Source: an uncultured Eubacteriales bacterium
GTDB lineage: Bacteria; Bacillota; Clostridia; Oscillospirales; Oscillospiraceae
NCBI GenBank assembly: GCA_900546915.1
Contig: UREY01000009.1
Location: 1 to 64,000, forward strand
Direction of reading: 5' to 3'
Length of the DNA stretch: 64,000 nt
Each line of letters starts with the position of its first letter. Positions within the stretch are counted from its first letter, which is position 1. Positions 34,972 to 43,142 of the stretch are shown here, piece by piece. A model generated the notes under the pieces. That model did no database searches. It had not been told where the DNA came from and saw only the letters and a program-made list of their open reading frames with translations. A program made the translations under genes and the position numbers.

Positions 34972-36270
34972 ATGATAAAGCTGATCAAAAAGCAATCTCC
35001 CGGACGAATTATTGCGTTCGGGTTTGCCGCAGTCATTTTAATTGGCTCCGGACTTCTGATGCTGCCGTGCAGCATTCAGGAAGGCGTTACGGTTCGGTAT
35101 ATCGACGCGTTATATACCTCCACCAGCGCCGTGTGCGTGACCGGGCTAATTGCCGTAGATGCCGGAGACACCTTTACGCCGTTAGGCCAGTTCTTTCTCA
35201 TGGCTCTCATTCAAATCGGCGGCCTTGGGGTAACCGCCGTCGGCGCAGGCGTCATCCTGGCAATGGGTAAAAAGGTAAACATGAAGGGTCGAAATCTCAT
35301 CCGGGAGGCCATGAATCTGGACTCCGGGAAGGGCTTGGTTCGTTTTGTCAAGAGCATTTTCTTCATGACGCTGATTTTCGAGTTGGCCGGAGCCATCCTC
35401 AGTTTCTTTGTATTCGTCCAGGACTATCCACCCCTTCGCGCAGCCGGAATCAGCATCTTCCACTCGGTGGCCGCCTTCAATAACTCCGGATTCGACATTT
35501 TGGGGAATTTTCAAAATTTGATTCCGTATCAAAACAACATCCTCCTCAATCTGGTCACATGCGGTCTGATTTTTTGGGGCGGAATCGGCTTCCTGGTCAT
35601 CCAAGAGATGTGGAGCAAGCGCTTTCACTGGCGCAAGTTTTCCATGCACACCAAAATCGTCGTGACCGTCAGCCTCGCTTTAATCATCTCCGGCACGGTC
35701 CTTTTAAAGCTCAGTGAAGACATCTCTTGGCTGGGCGCCTTTTTCCACAGCGTCTCCGCCAGAACCGCCGGATTCTCCACCTACTCCCTGGGGACGTTTT
35801 CCAATGCCGGCCTGCTGGTCTTGATCATTTTGATGTTCATCGGCGCCTCTCCCGGATCAACCGGCGGCGGTATCAAAACCAGTACGTTTTTTGTTCTCCT
35901 GCAGGGGATTAAATCCGCAGCAACGAACAAATCGGAAAAGGCCTTTCACTATGCAATTCCCGCCGTCGCGTTTCGTAAGGCGGCTGTCATTACTTTGATT
36001 GCCGTCGGCGTCGTCCTGTCCGGCACGTATCTAATGGTTGCCATGGAGCCCAACGTGTCTCTTATGGACGCATTATTTGAAATCACCAGCGCCTTTGGTA
36101 CAGTCGGCTTGTCCACCGGAATCACGCCGGCATTGTGCGACGGCAGCAAGTTACTTTCTATTTTGATCATGTACATCGGCAGGCTGGGTCCGTTGACCAT
36201 TGCGTCGCTCTGGTACTTCACCAAGGGCGAGCGGGTCAGCTATCCGGAAGGAAATATTGCCATCGGATAA
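34972..36270 (+). CDS. ktrB: Potassium transporter KtrB (copy 2)
   Basis: I choose ATG 34972 because GGGGA (34961-34965) abuts the alternative ATG at 34966. 432 residues, TrkH/KtrB fold with pore modules STSAVCVTGLIAVD, HSVAAFNNSGFDILG, HSVSARTAGFSTYSLG and EITSAFGTVGLSTGITP, and the intramembrane loop GASPGSTGGGIKTSTF. Clearly diverged from copy 1. It follows the two-component genes by 36 bases. Confidence 0.95.
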   Translation: MIKLIKKQSPGRIIAFGFAAVILIGSGLLMLPCSIQEGVTVRYIDALYTSTSAVCVTGLIAVDAGDTFTPLGQFFLMALIQIGGLGVTAVGAGVILAMGKKVNMKGRNLIREAMNLDSGKGLVRFVKSIFFMTLIFELAGAILSFFVFVQDYPPLRAAGISIFHSVAAFNNSGFDILGNFQNLIPYQNNILLNLVTCGLIFWGGIGFLVIQEMWSKRFHWRKFSMHTKIVVTVSLALIISGTVLLKLSEDISWLGAFFHSVSARTAGFSTYSLGTFSNAGLLVLIILMFIGASPGSTGGGIKTSTFFVLLQGIKSAATNKSEKAFHYAIPAVAFRKAAVITLIAVGVVLSGTYLMVAMEPNVSLMDALFEITSAFGTVGLSTGITPALCDGSKLLSILIMYIGRLGPLTIASLWYFTKGERVSYPEGNIAIG

Positions 36271-36287
36271 TTTCAGGAGGACAAACT

Positions 36288-36971
36288 ATGTTTAACAAGC
36301 CAAAGAAAGAAACCACCACCTACGGAATCATCGGTCTCGGAAGATTTGGATACGCCCTGGCGGAGGAGCTTGCATCCTCCGGCGCCGAGCTTCTCGTCCT
36401 GGAGCGGGACGAGGAAAAGGTCCGGGAAATCAGGGAAATTACCGAAAATGCCCTGGTGGTAAAAAACCTGGACAGGAAGTCGCTCCAAGAGTCCGGAATC
36501 CAGAATTGTGACGTCGCTGTTGTATGCATCGGCGAGCAAATGGACATCTCCATTTTAACGACGCTGAATTTGGTCCGTCTCGGGATTCCAAAGGTCCTCG
36601 CCAAGGCCACCAGCATAGAACACGGTGAAATACTGGAAAAGCTCGGAGCCGAGGTGGTATATCCCGAGCGGGATATGGCAATCCGGGTTGCGCACCGTCT
36701 GGAGACCTCAAAGGCCCTCGACTACATACAGTTAAGCGAACGCCTGAACATATCTAAATTAATTGCACCCAATAAAATAGTCGGCAAAACAGTTTTGGCC
36801 GTCAACCTTCGGAAATTTTTCGGTTTAAATATCATTGCCATTGAAAGCAACGGCACCTTGATTGAAAACATTAAGCCGGACTATGTCTTCCGGGAGGGGG
36901 ATATTTTGTTCGTTGCCGGCGGAAAGGACGGACTCCGGCGCTTTCTGGAGTGGGTCGGAAACGCTTCATGA
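36288..36971 (+). CDS. ktrA: Potassium uptake regulatory subunit KtrA (copy 2)
   Basis: AGGAGG at 36275-36280 fixes the start. 227 residues: RCK_N with GIIGLGRFGYALAEEL and the acidic LVLERDEEKV, RCK_C from about residue 145. Pairs with the preceding ktrB. Its stop TGA overlaps the next ATG. Confidence 0.94.
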   Translation: MFNKPKKETTTYGIIGLGRFGYALAEELASSGAELLVLERDEEKVREIREITENALVVKNLDRKSLQESGIQNCDVAVVCIGEQMDISILTTLNLVRLGIPKVLAKATSIEHGEILEKLGAEVVYPERDMAIRVAHRLETSKALDYIQLSERLNISKLIAPNKIVGKTVLAVNLRKFFGLNIIAIESNGTLIENIKPDYVFREGDILFVAGGKDGLRRFLEWVGNAS

Positions 36972-37813
36972 ACAAAAGAACATTTTCAAAACGCCATATT
37001 GCGGAAAATATCCTTCTGGCCCTCAAAGGCGCCTTGGTGGGCTTCGGCGCCATTATGCCCGGAATCAGCGGCGGCACGCTTTGCGTGGCCTTTGGTATGT
37101 ACCAGCCTCTGATTGAAGTATTTTCCCACCCCAGGCAAGCCCTGCAAAAGCATTGGCTTTCCCTCTGCGTCTTTCTATTCGGCGCCGGTATCGGCTTCAT
37201 CGGCCTGTCGGGCCTCGCCGGATGGCTGCTGGAGCAAAACAGCCAGGCAGTCACCTGCGCCTTCATCGGACTTATTGTCGGCACCATTCCGGAGCTTTGG
37301 CGGGATGCGGGACAGAAAGGGAGGCGTCCTTCCGCGTATTTCGCTATGGTGGCCGGTTTTACCCTCATGCTGAGCCTTTTGCTGCTCTTCCGGCAGATCG
37401 ACGCCGTTTCTCTTCGTCCGGATTTCTGGGGCTTCCTGTTTTGCGGCGTGATGTGGGGCGTCAGCTTCATTGTTCCGGGACTGAGCTCTTCCACCCTGCT
37501 CCTGTTTTTCGGATTGTATCAACCCATGCTCGACGGAATCTCCCGCCTGTCCCCGGGCGTTCTGCTGCCTCTGGCGGTCGGCGCCGGTCTGTGCCTTTTA
37601 ATCCTGTCGCGCGGCGTTCATGCGGCATACCGCAAGTGGTATGCCGGAATCTCCCACGCCATGATCGGCATTGTCGTCGCAACTGCAATCATGATTTTAC
37701 CGGCGCACAGCGGGAGCGCTGCAAAAATCGCCCTCAATTGGGTCTGCTTGGCAGCCGGCGCCGTCGTCTCCTATGCCGCAGGCCGGGCCTGTCTAAAGCT
37801 TTCACAGCGGTAA
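36968..37813 (+). CDS. DUF368 membrane protein (PopT-like polyprenyl-phosphate transporter family)
   Basis: ATG at 36968 overlaps the ktrA stop (ATGA). 281 residues, about eight hydrophobic segments. The DUF368 hallmarks are two inverted-repeat motifs GFGAIMPGISGGTLCVAFG (residues about 24-42) and GVSFIVPGLSSSTLLLFFG (about 163-181). DUF368 proteins have been shown to recycle undecaprenyl phosphate across the membrane in other Firmicutes and Gram-negatives. Its place at the end of a K+-uptake operon is unexplained, but it may share an ionic or envelope-stress signal. Confidence 0.9.
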   Translation: MNKRTFSKRHIAENILLALKGALVGFGAIMPGISGGTLCVAFGMYQPLIEVFSHPRQALQKHWLSLCVFLFGAGIGFIGLSGLAGWLLEQNSQAVTCAFIGLIVGTIPELWRDAGQKGRRPSAYFAMVAGFTLMLSLLLLFRQIDAVSLRPDFWGFLFCGVMWGVSFIVPGLSSSTLLLFFGLYQPMLDGISRLSPGVLLPLAVGAGLCLLILSRGVHAAYRKWYAGISHAMIGIVVATAIMILPAHSGSAAKIALNWVCLAAGAVVSYAAGRACLKLSQR

Positions 37814-37844
37814 CGGGAACACACCTACCCAGTAACAAAAAACT

Positions 37845-37881
37845 GTGGGGAGGGGCAAAGCAGCCCCTTCCCACTTTTTTT
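37845..37881. terminator. Bidirectional terminator
   Basis: 12-bp arms GTGGGGAGGGGC (37845-37856) and GCCCCTTCCCAC (37863-37874) with one G-T pair, then seven T. An A-run before the stem gives a T-run on the minus strand too, serving the convergent gene ending at 37897. Confidence 0.92.
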
Positions 37882-37896
37882 ATCCCGGTATCAGTC

Positions 37897-38457
37897 CTAT
37901 TGCATTTCTTTTTTCCTCTCCTGGCCGTTTCCATCGCCTGCCGCTAAAGTATACTGGCGTGAAAGCTGCTGCCAGGTATGTTTATCTACCTCTCCGGTCA
38001 CCGGGATCGCGCTGAGCGTTTGAAAGCGGCGGACCGCCGTCACTGTAGACGCATCCATAGTTCCATTAATCGGAACCGGTGGAATCCCACGATATACCGA
38101 GCCCAAAACGCGCAACACAACCTGGACCAAATGGACATGGTAATTGCTCTCACCCGGCTTCAGGGTTTGGTATGGGTTCAAAATGGGCTGCATTCCCTCG
38201 GCAGGCGACTGGAGCACCAGATCGTGCCGGTAGACTTCTACCAGACGCTCCCAGGTGACTTGATTCATCACCCCGGTGGCCGGCAGGCCGTAGTACCGCT
38301 GAAACGCCGTCACTGCCGCCATGGTGTTCCGGCCGAAGATGCCGTCCGGCACAACGGGAATCAGACGATCGTTGCCTTCCGCCACAACCCGGAGCATAAT
38401 TTGCATGCTTTCAACCGGGCGGCCGACTAAATTGCTTGGCTCTGTATGAATCTTCAT
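37897..38457 (-). CDS. Protein with two peptidoglycan-binding domains
   Basis: 186 residues with two PG_binding_1 repeats: VESMQIMLRVV through VTWERLVEVYRH (residues about 15-77), containing DGIFGRNTMAAVTAFQRYYG, and VHLVQVVLRVLG through HTWQQLSRQYT (about 107-170), containing NGTMDASTVTAVRRFQ. No catalytic domain and no signal peptide. Last of three coupled genes (its ATG overlaps the previous stop). In spore formers such modules occur in cortex or coat hydrolases; the lack of a secretion signal suggests mother-cell deposition on the spore. Confidence 0.85.
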   Translation of the reverse strand: MKIHTEPSNLVGRPVESMQIMLRVVAEGNDRLIPVVPDGIFGRNTMAAVTAFQRYYGLPATGVMNQVTWERLVEVYRHDLVLQSPAEGMQPILNPYQTLKPGESNYHVHLVQVVLRVLGSVYRGIPPVPINGTMDASTVTAVRRFQTLSAIPVTGEVDKHTWQQLSRQYTLAAGDGNGQERKKEMQ

Positions 38458-39770
38458 TGGATTGCCTCCCCTCGCCCTCTATCCTGACTGCCCATACTCA
38501 ACTCCGTTCCCGGAAATTGCGTGATGGTCGTTGTCTGAGAGTACCGGTGTTCCGGACCGGCTGGGACCGTGTTCCGGCCTGTACCGGAGCGGGTGTTCCC
38601 GTTGCGGTACAGGCTTCTGGCGTTAGCCGGCGCAAAAGCAGTCTGCACCGCATTCCCAGACTCTACTGAATATGGGAACAATTCCTGATTGCGGAAAATA
38701 TTATTGTTCACACTGCTGAGTTGACTCTCCAGCAGGAGCCAGGTCTGTTCGTCTACTGCACCGGTTTGAGGAAGGCCAAAAAACCGTTGCGCCGCCAAGA
38801 CCGCCGCCCGGGTAGCCGGTCCGTAAATGCCGTCTACGGCCACAGGCGGAATGGAGGGATTTACGCTGGAATTGACCTGGAGCATGTACTGCAGCTGCCG
38901 CACCCGCTCTCCTACGCTCCCTTGCTGCAGCGCGCCGCCGTAATTCCAGGAAATATTGTAAAACTGCTGTCCTTGCGAACGCAGCTCCGACAGCGCGTTG
39001 ACGCCCACATAGAGCCGCACCAGAGCGTACCAGGTCGCGCGTCCCACAATGCCGTCGGGAGTCAGTCCGAAGATTTGCTGGAACCTCCGCACCGAGTTCT
39101 CTGTTTGGGAGCCGAAGATTCCGTCCACCGGCGAGATCTTCGGAATCGCCGGATAATTCTGTGAGATCCGGTTTAAGGATGTCTGAATGACCAACACGTT
39201 GGGGCCGGTGCTGCCCCGCCGAATCGGAGTCCCGGGATAAGACTGAACCAACCCCTGAATGGGAGCGTTGGCGACAATTTCAATGTTTTCCCCGTAATAT
39301 GTCCGCAAAATTTGCACAGAATTATAGCCTTGCACGGCCAAATTTTGCGAGCCCCATTGGCTGAGTCCCTCACAGGTCACGGTAGTACCATTGCAAAATT
39401 TGGCCGCCAGGGGTTCTACAAAACTTTGGCGGCGAATGTAGCTGTTAAACAAATCGTCCACAATGGCGTCAATATTTTCAAAGGTATTGCGCCCGTTTAC
39501 AAAGGCCTGGTCGTAGGCTGTGGAATTGGTGATATCAAAGCTATAGCCCCGGCTGCGGTAGTATTCGGTATAAACTCGGTTTAGGGCAAAAGAGACAATG
39601 GCCAAAATGTTGGCGCGCAGGGCGCTCTCATCCCAGGTGGGGTAAATCTCAGAAGACGCCACGTTTTTGACATAGTCTGTAAAAGGCAGCGTCACATTGG
39701 CCGCATCCGCATTGGGCGGGCCTAAATGAACCGTAATCTGTTCCGGCACATACGGTATCACAGCAGGCAT
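38454..39770 (-). CDS. SpoIID/LytB-like domain protein with two peptidoglycan-binding domains
   Basis: 438 residues. Residues about 25-175 resemble the SpoIID/LytB fold: LPFTDYVKNVASSEIYPTWD, ALRANILAIVSFALNRVYTE, KFCNGTTVTCEGLSQWGSQN, LAVQGYNSVQILRTYYG. Two PG_binding_1 repeats follow (about 190-255 and 285-350), then a low-complexity Asn/Thr/Arg tail. Relatives such as SpoIID cleave glycan strands denuded of stem peptides, so a role in spore-cortex metabolism is plausible. No signal peptide is evident. Eleven bases behind the gene at 39782. Confidence 0.8.
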   Translation of the reverse strand: MPAVIPYVPEQITVHLGPPNADAANVTLPFTDYVKNVASSEIYPTWDESALRANILAIVSFALNRVYTEYYRSRGYSFDITNSTAYDQAFVNGRNTFENIDAIVDDLFNSYIRRQSFVEPLAAKFCNGTTVTCEGLSQWGSQNLAVQGYNSVQILRTYYGENIEIVANAPIQGLVQSYPGTPIRRGSTGPNVLVIQTSLNRISQNYPAIPKISPVDGIFGSQTENSVRRFQQIFGLTPDGIVGRATWYALVRLYVGVNALSELRSQGQQFYNISWNYGGALQQGSVGERVRQLQYMLQVNSSVNPSIPPVAVDGIYGPATRAAVLAAQRFFGLPQTGAVDEQTWLLLESQLSSVNNNIFRNQELFPYSVESGNAVQTAFAPANARSLYRNGNTRSGTGRNTVPAGPEHRYSQTTTITQFPGTELSMGSQDRGRGEAIQ

Positions 39771-39781
39771 GGCAGCACCTC

Positions 39782-40162
39782 CTAGAGGTTCTGGGGCGGT
39801 ACATTGAAGTACTCCACCCGGTCATACAGATCCGGAAATTGCGGCAGCGGGATCAGCTCCAAAGGCTGCAGGGTGATTACCCCGGCAAATACCTGGGCGT
39901 GATCCACCTGAATTTGTTCATAGTCGGGGTGCTGAACCCGAATGCTCACAGTCGTAAACGGCTGCCCCTGAAAATTAGGGTCCCGGCTCTCCGATGCGTC
40001 CGGCACCTGGACCGTAACCGGCTGAATCTGTCCGCTTTCGTTCGTCAGACGGGCCGCCAGGAGCGTTCCGTCATCGGATACAATGGCGACGGCCGCTCCG
40101 GGCACGGGAATCTGCGCGGTGGATGTATATACGTGAACCTGAATCGAACCTTCTGCAGGCAT
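39782..40162 (-). CDS. Small beta-sandwich (carboxypeptidase-regulatory-like) protein
   Basis: 126 residues with AAGGAGGG upstream. The sequence SIQVHVYTSTAQIPVPGAAVA then IVSDDGTLLAARLTNESGQ looks like a Cna-B/CarboxypepD_reg beta sandwich, followed by a Pro-rich end. First gene of the spore-type trio. A CATAGAAT element (complement of 40223-40230) about 60 bases upstream resembles a mother-cell sigma-E/K -10 sequence, weak support for sporulation-time expression. Confidence 0.7.
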   Translation of the reverse strand: MPAEGSIQVHVYTSTAQIPVPGAAVAIVSDDGTLLAARLTNESGQIQPVTVQVPDASESRDPNFQGQPFTTVSIRVQHPDYEQIQVDHAQVFAGVITLQPLELIPLPQFPDLYDRVEYFNVPPQNL

Positions 40163-40363
40163 AGCGCCCTCCTCCTTCCATAGACCGGCGTCTGCTTACC
40201 GGGCAGATTCCGGCATCAGTTCATTCTATGCATCGGAGGAAAAACATGACAAAGGTCCGGCAGAAAATTTCTCTCCGCCTGCACAAAGCAGGGCAGGACC
40301 TCATAGACGGCACCGGCAAAAGCAACCGGCTATTTCCCAGAGAAGTGCGCTGTACCCCCCCAA

Positions 40364-40407
40364 CAAAATGAGGGACCGCAGCCAACTTTCGTTCCTCTGC
40401 GGTCCCT
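40364..40407 (-). terminator. Terminator of the gene at 40427
   Basis: Perfect 11-bp arms AGGGACCGCAG (40371-40381) and CTGCGGTCCCT (40397-40407); TTTTG follows on the minus strand. Confidence 0.8.
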
Positions 40408-40426
40408 GCACGTCTCTTTCCTGTGT

Positions 40427-40855
40427 TTATAAATAGGATTGCATTTGGCCCAAAGCCTCGGTTTCCAAATCCAGCAGGCGCTGCGCCAGGGTACTGACGG
40501 CAGTATCCTGGTACGGAAACTGATGCAGATTGGTCAGACCCTGAATCAGTCCCCGGGTACTGCCCTGCATCACCATAGCGGCAGCTTTGGAGTCTGCATT
40601 GCCGCGATTCAGCCGCATTCGGGAAACCATCCGGGAGCAGGCCCGGCTCACGGAGCCCAGCTGCTCTACCTGCCAATTTCTGCCATGGGCCAAATCCAGC
40701 GCCTCTTTGGCAATCTGATCGTAAATGACCACCTGCTTCTCCAAATTCTCCCGAAGAGAGGGACGAATCTGCGCTTCCAACACACACTGCAAGCCGGTCT
40801 TTCCCATTTGCGCCGTTTTTACCACGGAGCCTAATATGTCTTTGCTGCTTTTCAT
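40427..40855 (-). CDS. Helical-bundle hypothetical protein (142 aa)
   Basis: ATG with GGGGTGAT upstream. An all-helical protein (KTAQMGKTGLQCVLEAQIRP, KQVVIYDQIAKEALDLAHGR, TLAQRLLDLETEAL) whose pattern suggests a four-helix ferritin-like bundle; similar short proteins are common in this group. I see no metal-ligand set that would prove ferritin function. Monocistronic, with its own terminator. Confidence 0.7.
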   Translation of the reverse strand: MKSSKDILGSVVKTAQMGKTGLQCVLEAQIRPSLRENLEKQVVIYDQIAKEALDLAHGRNWQVEQLGSVSRACSRMVSRMRLNRGNADSKAAAMVMQGSTRGLIQGLTNLHQFPYQDTAVSTLAQRLLDLETEALGQMQSYL

Positions 40856-40917
40856 GTTGCATCACCCCATGTTAGGGTGCCCCGGAGAAAAAAAGCTATC
40901 CATGGTAAATTCCACCG

Positions 40918-40946
40918 TTCACAGAACCGGGGACACGGAATAGACT
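40918..40946 (+). promoter_or_regulatory. Promoter of asnB
   Basis: TTCACA (40918-40923), 17-bp spacer, TAGACT (40941-40946), 31 bases before the chosen start. Confidence 0.6.
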
Positions 40947-40976
40947 ATAGCGTGCTTGAAAGGGGTTGTAATGCTT

Positions 40977-42800
40977 ATGTGCGCAATTGCAGGAATTCTC
41001 GGTTCCGCCGGAGAAAAACGGGAAATTCTGGAAGCTATGATGAAAACCATGACCCGCCGCGGGCCGGACCAGTGGGGTATTTTCCAAAAGCGGGGCGTGA
41101 GCCTGCTCCATGCCCGGCTGGCTGTTGTGGATTTAGAAGGCGGACGCCAACCTATGGAGCTCCTGTTCCGGGGTACCCACTATCACATGGTGTATAATGG
41201 GGAATTGTATAATACGGAGGAGCTGCGCCGTCTTTTGAAATTGGATGGACATACTTTCCAGGGGCACTCCGACACGGAAGTGGTTCTCCACGCCTATGCA
41301 CAGTGGGGAGAAAGCTGTGTGGAGCGGTTTAACGGTATTTTTGCCTTTGCCGTCTGGGAGGAAGAGTCCGAGCGGCTGTTTTTGGCCCGGGACCGGATCG
41401 GCGTAAAGCCGCTGTTTTACACGCTCCGGGAAGGACGGTTTTTCTTTGCCTCGGAGCTGAAAACACTGCTGGCGCATCCGGCGGTACCGGCTCAGGTAGA
41501 CGCCCAAGGCGTGGCGGAGATTATGCTGCTGGGTCCCGGACGGACCCCGGGCTGCGGCGTTTTCCGGGGTATCCGGGAAGTGGAGCCCGGCTGCTGCGGC
41601 TACTTTGACGGAAAAGAAGTCCGCCTGCGGCGGTATTGGCGCCTGGAAGACCGGGAGCATCGGGATACCTTTCCCCAAACGCTGGAGCATGTCCGTTCCC
41701 TCGTTACAGATGCCATCCGGCGCCAGCTGGTCTCCGATGTGCCGGTGTGCACCTTTCTTTCCGGCGGGTTGGATTCCAGTCTGATTTCTTCTGTCGCCGC
41801 CCGGGAGGAAGCAAAACAAGGACGGCGGCTGCATACCTTTTCTGTGGATTACAAGGACAATGCCAAGTATTTTCACGCCGGGAAGTTTCAGCCCAACAGC
41901 GACCCGGAATTCATTGAAATCATGACCCAGTATTTGGATACGGAGCATCACTGGGTCATTTTGGATACCCAAGAGCTGGCAGACGCCTTGTACGAGGCGG
42001 TGGAAGCCCGGGATCTTCCCGGCATGGCGGATGTAGACGCCTCTCTTCTGCTTTTGTGCCGGGCCATGAAGCCAACGGCAACCGTCGCCCTGTCCGGAGA
42101 GTGTGCAGACGAAATTTTCGGGGGGTATCCCTGGTACCGGGATCCGGAAGTCCGGGAGCGGGCGGGCTTCCCATGGGCCCAGTCCACTGCGTGGCGCAGT
42201 TCCTTCCTCTCAGACCCGTACAGAGCCGTCCTAGATCCGGAGTCCTACGTTTTTCGCCGGTATGAATCCACCTGCCAAGCCAGCGATGTCTTACCCGGCC
42301 AGAATGCCCAGGAGCGCCGGATGAAGGAAATGGTCAATCTCAACTTCCGCTGGTTTATGCAAACGCTCCTGGACCGGAAAGACCGAATGAGCATGTGGTC
42401 CGGACTGGAGGTACGGGTCCCCTTCTGCGACTACCGCATCGCAGAGTATTTATACAGTGTGCCCTGGGAGCTGAAAGACTACGAAGGATATGAAAAGGGG
42501 CTTCTCCGCAGAGCCATGGAAGACTATCTGCCCCATGAGGTTTTATGGAGAAAGAAAAGCCCCTATCCCAAAACCCACAATCCTGCCTACCTGGCAGAGG
42601 TTTCCAAACGGCTGCAGGCGCTTTTGGATGCCGGCGACGCCCCGCTGTTTCAAATTGCCAACCGCCACGCCCTGGAGGATTTGCTCACTGCACAATATCC
42701 ATGGCCCTGGTATGGGCAGCTGATGAATACGCCCCAGACCATCGCATACATGCTTCAGGTCAACCATTGGATGGAGACGTATCGGGTAGAGCTGGTGTGA
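40977..42800 (+). CDS. asnB: Asparagine synthase, glutamine-hydrolysing
   Basis: I start at ATG 40977 because the Cys directly after Met (MCAIAGILG) is the required N-terminal nucleophile; ATG at 40956 and 40971 would bury it. 607 residues: class II glutamine amidotransferase domain (RRGPDQWG, YNGELYNTEEL) and synthetase domain with the PP-loop FLSGGLDSSLI near residue 261, then SGECADEIFGGYPWY. Makes Asn from Asp with Gln and ATP. Monocistronic as far as can be seen. Confidence 0.95.
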   Translation: MCAIAGILGSAGEKREILEAMMKTMTRRGPDQWGIFQKRGVSLLHARLAVVDLEGGRQPMELLFRGTHYHMVYNGELYNTEELRRLLKLDGHTFQGHSDTEVVLHAYAQWGESCVERFNGIFAFAVWEEESERLFLARDRIGVKPLFYTLREGRFFFASELKTLLAHPAVPAQVDAQGVAEIMLLGPGRTPGCGVFRGIREVEPGCCGYFDGKEVRLRRYWRLEDREHRDTFPQTLEHVRSLVTDAIRRQLVSDVPVCTFLSGGLDSSLISSVAAREEAKQGRRLHTFSVDYKDNAKYFHAGKFQPNSDPEFIEIMTQYLDTEHHWVILDTQELADALYEAVEARDLPGMADVDASLLLLCRAMKPTATVALSGECADEIFGGYPWYRDPEVRERAGFPWAQSTAWRSSFLSDPYRAVLDPESYVFRRYESTCQASDVLPGQNAQERRMKEMVNLNFRWFMQTLLDRKDRMSMWSGLEVRVPFCDYRIAEYLYSVPWELKDYEGYEKGLLRRAMEDYLPHEVLWRKKSPYPKTHNPAYLAEVSKRLQALLDAGDAPLFQIANRHALEDLLTAQYPWPWYGQLMNTPQTIAYMLQVNHWMETYRVELV

Positions 42801-42857
42801 GCCGGGGAATTTAACCGCAACTTTACCGTGGCAAGCATGCCGATTTTACGCAAACTG

Positions 42858-42866
42858 TGATAGACT
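42858..42866 (+). promoter_or_regulatory. Extended -10 promoter of the candidate small RNA
   Basis: TGATAGACT (TGn plus TAGACT); the same TAGACT -10 occurs at asnB. No good -35 at 17 bp. The transcript would start near 42872. Confidence 0.4.
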
Positions 42867-42871
42867 AGAGC

Positions 42872-43084
42872 CGGTGAGAGGGAAATCCCTTCGTTTGGGA
42901 TTGGCGCTGCAGGATCGCTTCTTCGGAAAGCGTCCCTCTGTATGACGCTGCAGCGCCGGGTATCCCCGGCAAAACCGGGGCTTGTATCTGCCAATTTTCT
43001 ACGCGCTGCTATGCGTTTTTCATCTTCTTCCTCCCTGTGGGGAAAAGGACTCACAAAACCAAGGAGTTTTATGAGTCCTTTTTT
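42872..43084 (+). ncRNA. Candidate stand-alone small RNA (about 210 nt)
   Basis: The 342-bp gap after asnB holds no plausible gene, but from about 42880 it has a chain of hairpins: AATCCC/GGGATT (42884-42902); a long stem GGCGCTGCAG (42903-42912) with CTGCAGCGCC (42948-42957), perfect over 10 bp; an inner stem CGCTT-CTTCGGA-AAGCG (42916-42932); and CCCCGG-CAAAA-CCGGGG-type (42964-42980). A strong terminator ends it at 43043-43084, and a possible extended -10 lies just upstream. No downstream plus-strand gene exists, so it is not a leader. I do not recognise 6S, SRP, tmRNA or RNase P features. Confidence 0.55.
43043..43084. terminator. Bidirectional terminator between the small RNA and the yhbD operon
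   Basis: AAAAGGACTCA (43043-43053) and TGAGTCCTTTT (43072-43082) with inner AAAAC/GTTTT pairing; T-run on the plus strand and TTTTCCCC on the minus strand. Confidence 0.9.
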
Positions 43085-43142
43085 CTATTTCCCTGCAGAA
43101 ACAAGCCCCGCAGCTGTGCGGCCATACGGCTGTCTGTCGAGC

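Noticed and set aside
42872-43084. 6S RNA or SRP RNA identity for the candidate small RNA
   Set aside because: No long 5'-3' closing stem with a central bubble (6S) and no GGUCAGG...GGAAGCAGC-type apical loop (SRP).
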